NCBI GenBank assembly: GCA_019637615.1
Contig: JAHBVJ010000003.1
Span: 62,001 to 126,000, forward strand
Reading direction: 5' to 3'
Length of the DNA: 64,000 nt
DNA from: Anaerolineae bacterium
Lineage (GTDB): Bacteria; Chloroflexota; Anaerolineae; Aggregatilineales; UBA2796
The position numbers were made by a program, and so were the translations under genes. Positions 61,079 to 64,000 of this stretch are shown in pieces (position 1 is the first letter of the stretch; the number at the start of each line of letters is the position of its first letter). Below the pieces are notes generated by a model that had not been told where the DNA came from, did not search any database, and saw nothing but the letters and a program-made list of their open reading frames with translations.

Positions 61079-61804
61079 CTACTTGTTGAACAGGGTCGGG
61101 TCGGTGAACGGCTTGACCGCCATCACGCCATCGGAGCCGATGACCTTGCGGATTTCGTCTGCGCCGGGGAACTTACGTGGCCCGGCGAAATCAGCGCCGC
61201 CTTCAAGGAAGCCTTGCAGCACCGGCTTGACGTCTGATGTATTCGCGAATAAGGCTTGCCCCAACGACACATGATTCGGCACGCGCCCGCCGATCTGCCG
61301 GATCAGCGCCAAGTGTACCTGCTCGGTCGCGGCAACCTGCGCCGCCGTCGCCGCCAACAGCGGATTGCCCAACTGCGCGATGCGTCGAACCGCCGCTAGA
61401 TAAGCCGAGACGAACGATGTTTCCGCCATTTCGGTGATCTCCGAAAATTGGGCGCGGTCAGTGTACACATTGCGCGGAAAATAGAATTCGCTGAGGAGGC
61501 TGGTCGCCGCGTTCGCATTCAAATACTCAAGATGCTGAAGTTCGGTATCCAGCGCCGATTTCAAAATAGCGACTTCGGCGGGCACCAGTGCGATGTTGCT
61601 ATCCGTCAGGACGTTGTAATAGTGCGTGCAGGCCAGCGTTTCCGCCGTCGCCGCGAGGTTGAGGATTACTTCGAGCGTATCGGCATCCTGCGCAAAGACA
61701 CGTTCGAAGCCAAAGAGCTGACTAAAGCTAAAGGTAGCGGCTCCGGCAACAACGGCTGAGTTTCTTAGAAAATGGCGTCGGGAAATAGAATTGCTCGTGG
61801 ACAT
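61079..61804 (-). CDS. Tat-exported ferritin-like protein (paralogue)
   Basis: A 241-residue paralogue of the protein at 60,027. The Tat signal is SRRHFLRNSAVVAGAATFSF. The ferritin-like domain is nearly the same in pattern (LNLAATAETLACTHYYNVL, LQHLEYLNAN, SFVSAYLAAVRRIAQL, TEQVHLALIRQIGGR), ending in the shared VKPFTDPTLF. It lacks the SH3 tail. The two genes are a tandem duplication. A terminator between them suggests separate or attenuated expression. Substrate unknown, an oxidative role of the di-metal domain is possible. Confidence 0.88.
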   Translation of the reverse strand: MSTSNSISRRHFLRNSAVVAGAATFSFSQLFGFERVFAQDADTLEVILNLAATAETLACTHYYNVLTDSNIALVPAEVAILKSALDTELQHLEYLNANAATSLLSEFYFPRNVYTDRAQFSEITEMAETSFVSAYLAAVRRIAQLGNPLLAATAAQVAATEQVHLALIRQIGGRVPNHVSLGQALFANTSDVKPVLQGFLEGGADFAGPRKFPGADEIRKVIGSDGVMAVKPFTDPTLFNK

Positions 61805-61933
61805 ACTAATCTCCGTTCATAAAAATCGCTGCACGACGTTGAACACTCAACATTCATTGCAACACTACGGAGCATTCATCACGCTTAGATCTGCCCGCTG
61901 AGAATTTTTAGACGAATTTTACAGGTTGGGAAG

Positions 61934-61975
61934 TGAACAAAAAATCGCGGTTGCGTGAATCCGCGCAACCGCGAT
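61934..61975 (-). terminator. Strong terminator of the GAF kinase gene
   Basis: A perfect 12-bp stem ATCGCGGTTGCG / CGCAACCGCGAT (61944-61955 with 61964-61975), followed on the minus strand by TTTTTGTTC. Confidence 0.9.
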
Positions 61976-62006
61976 GGTATCAATAGGAATTTGCGTGTTG
62001 CCGTCG

Positions 62007-64000
62007 TTACGCGTTACTGACCTCGACAGAACTCGCCAGCGGGATGAAGAAATGGAATGTAGTGCCGACGTTCAGCCTACTTTCCACCCACAGCCGCCCG
62101 CCGTGCGACTCGACCAGCCCACGCGTCAGCGTCATGCCCAAGCCAGTGCCGGGTTGTTCACGCGCGCGGGGATTATCGCTGCGCCAATATGCGGTAAACA
62201 ATTTCGCCAGATCGGTGTCATCCATGCCGATGCCTGTATCCGAGATCGCGCAGTACATCACATCCCCGATCTTTTGCAGATCCCAGATATTTTGCCGGAC
62301 TTCTGCCGTGATGGTGATGGTGCCTTCTGTTGGCGTGTACTTGTGCGCATTGCTGATGAAATTGGTCATGATCTGGATCAGGCGCAGTTCATCACCCCAC
62401 ACGGGCGGCAAGTTTTCGACCACATTCAGGACGACGGTTTGCTCTTTCTCATCGATGGCACGCTGCTGTGGACGCAGCGACTCGAGGATGACATTGTTGA
62501 AGCTGACGGGCGCGAACCGCAGCGTCAGTTTGCCGGATTCTTGCGCCACAAGGTCGCGAAGGTCATCCACCAACTGCTGCATACGCACGACGTTTTTGCG
62601 GATGACGGCGATAAAATTCTGCTGCTGATCGTTAAGCTGCCCCGTCAAGCCGCCGAGTAGCACTTCTGCATAGCCCTTGATCGAAGCCATCGGGTTCTTC
62701 AACTCGTGCGCCACGAAGCCGACGAATTTGGTGCGTGATTGGTTCGCCTCGTCAAGCTGCGTATACAGTTGCGCATTCGTGATCGCGGTGTTGGCGTGTT
62801 CTGCCAACGCCTGAATTTGTGCCAGCGAGGTCGGGCTAAAGGCGTTCGGTTCAAGGCTTTCGAGCAGCAGTACCGCGCTGATCGTCTGCCCTGTAATCAG
62901 CGGCACGGCGAGTTGGCTTTGCGCATCGGGTAACAGCGCCAGCGCAGGCAGCATCGAATCGCCCTGCACTGTCCACGCGTGTCCGGTCTGGTAGACGCGG
63001 CCCAACGTGCCTTCGGTCAGATCAAGCGTCATCGATGGCTGCATGATGTCCGGCGGATAGTTCCGGCTGCCAGCCACCACAAACTGCGATGTTTCGGGAT
63101 AAGAGAGTACCAACGCGCCGACCGTCGCGTTACTCTCGCGCAACGCGTTCTCGACGGTCAGATCAATCACACGTTGAAGATCGAGCGTGCGGTTCAATTC
63201 TTGGTCGATTTTCTGCATCGAGTCGAGCTGCTGGACGCGGATCGCCAATTGTTCGTCCGTGCTACGATACAGCCGTGCATTATCGATGGCGACAGCGGCT
63301 TGGCTGGCAAATGTGTTCAGCAGTTCAAGGTCTTGGTCATTGAAGTTATGACCATCCTTTTTGTTGATTACTTCCAGCACGCCGATCACCACGCCACGGG
63401 CGGTCAGTGGCACAGCAAGGATCGCGTTGGTGGTGAAGGCTTGCCCGCGCTGCGTATCGATTTCGCCAAACCAACGATTATCGCGCTGCGTATCGTTCAC
63501 GATCACGGGACGTCCAGTCGTCGCCACGGTGCCCGCGATGCCGCTCGTCAACGGAATGCGCTTGCCCATCAGTTCGCTGCCTGTGCCGCCCACGCCGAGC
63601 GCAAAGACAAGCTCTTGATCGTTGTCGGCGCGCAACAGCAAACTACCCGCTTGGCAGTTCAAGATTTCGACAGCAGATTCCGTGATGATCCCCAACAGTT
63701 GGTCAACATCTTCGAAGGCCGTCGCCAAGCGCGAACTGATATCGTTCAGCGCTTTCATCTGCCGTTCACGTTCTTGCGCGGAATTCAGCAGGCGTGTCTT
63801 GTACAGCGCCGTCGCCGCCAAGCTGGCGATGTCCCAGAAGATGCGCATCTGATCGCCAGAATAGGTCACGGTGGGATCGGTGGTCGCCAGCGCCAGACAG
63901 CCGAGGTTGATACCTTCACCAGCGTTCAGTGGCACACCCATCCATGCTCGCAGTGCCGGATTGTCGATGCGGCTGCGCGGATCGCGACGCTGAGTTTCCT
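62007..64000 (-). CDS. GAF-domain histidine kinase, 5' end outside window
   Basis: The frame is open to the right window edge and only its C-terminal part is present (at least 664 residues). Order: the end of one GAF domain (RAWMGVPLNAG), a second GAF (LASRLATAFEDVDQLLG-type start through VLEVINKKDG), a third GAF (IDLTVENALRESNATVG through ISAVLLLESLEPN), then HisKA with the His in FVGFVAHELKNPMASIKGY and HATPase (FISNAHKYTPTEG, ISDTGIGMD, GTGLGMTLTRGLVESHGG). A cytoplasmic sensor of small ligands or redox state is expected. Its receiver is not in the window. A strong terminator follows. Confidence 0.95.
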   Translation of the reverse strand, partial: ETQRRDPRSRIDNPALRAWMGVPLNAGEGINLGCLALATTDPTVTYSGDQMRIFWDIASLAATALYKTRLLNSAQERERQMKALNDISSRLATAFEDVDQLLGIITESAVEILNCQAGSLLLRADNDQELVFALGVGGTGSELMGKRIPLTSGIAGTVATTGRPVIVNDTQRDNRWFGEIDTQRGQAFTTNAILAVPLTARGVVIGVLEVINKKDGHNFNDQDLELLNTFASQAAVAIDNARLYRSTDEQLAIRVQQLDSMQKIDQELNRTLDLQRVIDLTVENALRESNATVGALVLSYPETSQFVVAGSRNYPPDIMQPSMTLDLTEGTLGRVYQTGHAWTVQGDSMLPALALLPDAQSQLAVPLITGQTISAVLLLESLEPNAFSPTSLAQIQALAEHANTAITNAQLYTQLDEANQSRTKFVGFVAHELKNPMASIKGYAEVLLGGLTGQLNDQQQNFIAVIRKNVVRMQQLVDDLRDLVAQESGKLTLRFAPVSFNNVILESLRPQQRAIDEKEQTVVLNVVENLPPVWGDELRLIQIMTNFISNAHKYTPTEGTITITAEVRQNIWDLQKIGDVMYCAISDTGIGMDDTDLAKLFTAYWRSDNPRAREQPGTGLGMTLTRGLVESHGGRLWVESRLNVGTTFHFFIPLASSVEVSNA

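Overview
The window looks like a chromosomal segment of a Chloroflexota bacterium, most likely an aerobic heterotroph of the Anaerolineae or a neighbouring class. The base composition is moderately GC-rich. The lineage call is inferred from gene content: extracytoplasmic proteins with Thr/Pro-rich linkers, TolB-like propeller proteins with bacterial SH3 modules, an A2-type cytochrome oxidase whose subunit II carries a fused cytochrome c, a GAF-rich histidine kinase, and diterpene-synthase-type genes of a kind I recall from Herpetosiphon. No rRNA, tRNA or CRISPR array was seen.

Layout. 1-3,000: the end of a propeller protein, a twice-frameshifted membrane gene, an SH3 protein and a single lycopene-cyclase-type domain. 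3,066-7,367: a forward run of an ArsA-type ATPase, an ABC1/UbiB kinase, KptA and ribulose-phosphate epimerase. 7,450-9,520: a secreted propeller-like gene split by a complete 940-bp IS5-like element with a 3-bp target duplication; excising it in silico restores the frame. 9,581-19,000: Uma2 nuclease, VIT1 transporter, SH3/propeller protein, gyrA, an RlmI-like methyltransferase and an Fe-S protein with two CDGSH motifs. 19,102-27,518: a large dimethylformamidase-like exoprotein, a sorbosone-dehydrogenase-like lipoprotein, an MFS transporter, a CrtC/AttH-like protein and a GH43 arabinanase. 27,563-34,851: moaA, LysR, DinB-like, EamA, a GH39/GH5-like lipoprotein, ArsR and small proteins. 35,035-39,591: two GH51 arabinofuranosidases and a LacI regulator with two palindromic operators. 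With the GH43 enzyme this suggests arabinan use.

40,871-45,458 holds the oxidase genes (ctaC, ctaD, ctaE) and an associated membrane protein. 45,527-53,057 holds a flavin amine oxidase, an APH-like kinase, a PhoB-type regulator, a GNAT/FemAB-like protein, a GT4 glycosyltransferase and an Nramp-like transporter.

The most unusual locus is 53,070-59,958. A minus-strand cluster encodes REC, a membrane histidine kinase, REC and REC, followed by a protein that joins a class II diterpene cyclase (DxDTT acid motif and C-terminal WIGKxLY motif) to a C-terminal receiver domain. Divergent from it are a cis-prenyltransferase-fold protein of the tuberculosinol/kolavelool synthase type and an F420-type luciferase-like oxidoreductase. 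I read this as a possible phosphorelay-controlled diterpenoid pathway in which the cyclase itself is the output of the signalling chain. The window ends with two paralogous Tat-exported ferritin-like proteins and a GAF-domain histidine kinase cut by the window edge.
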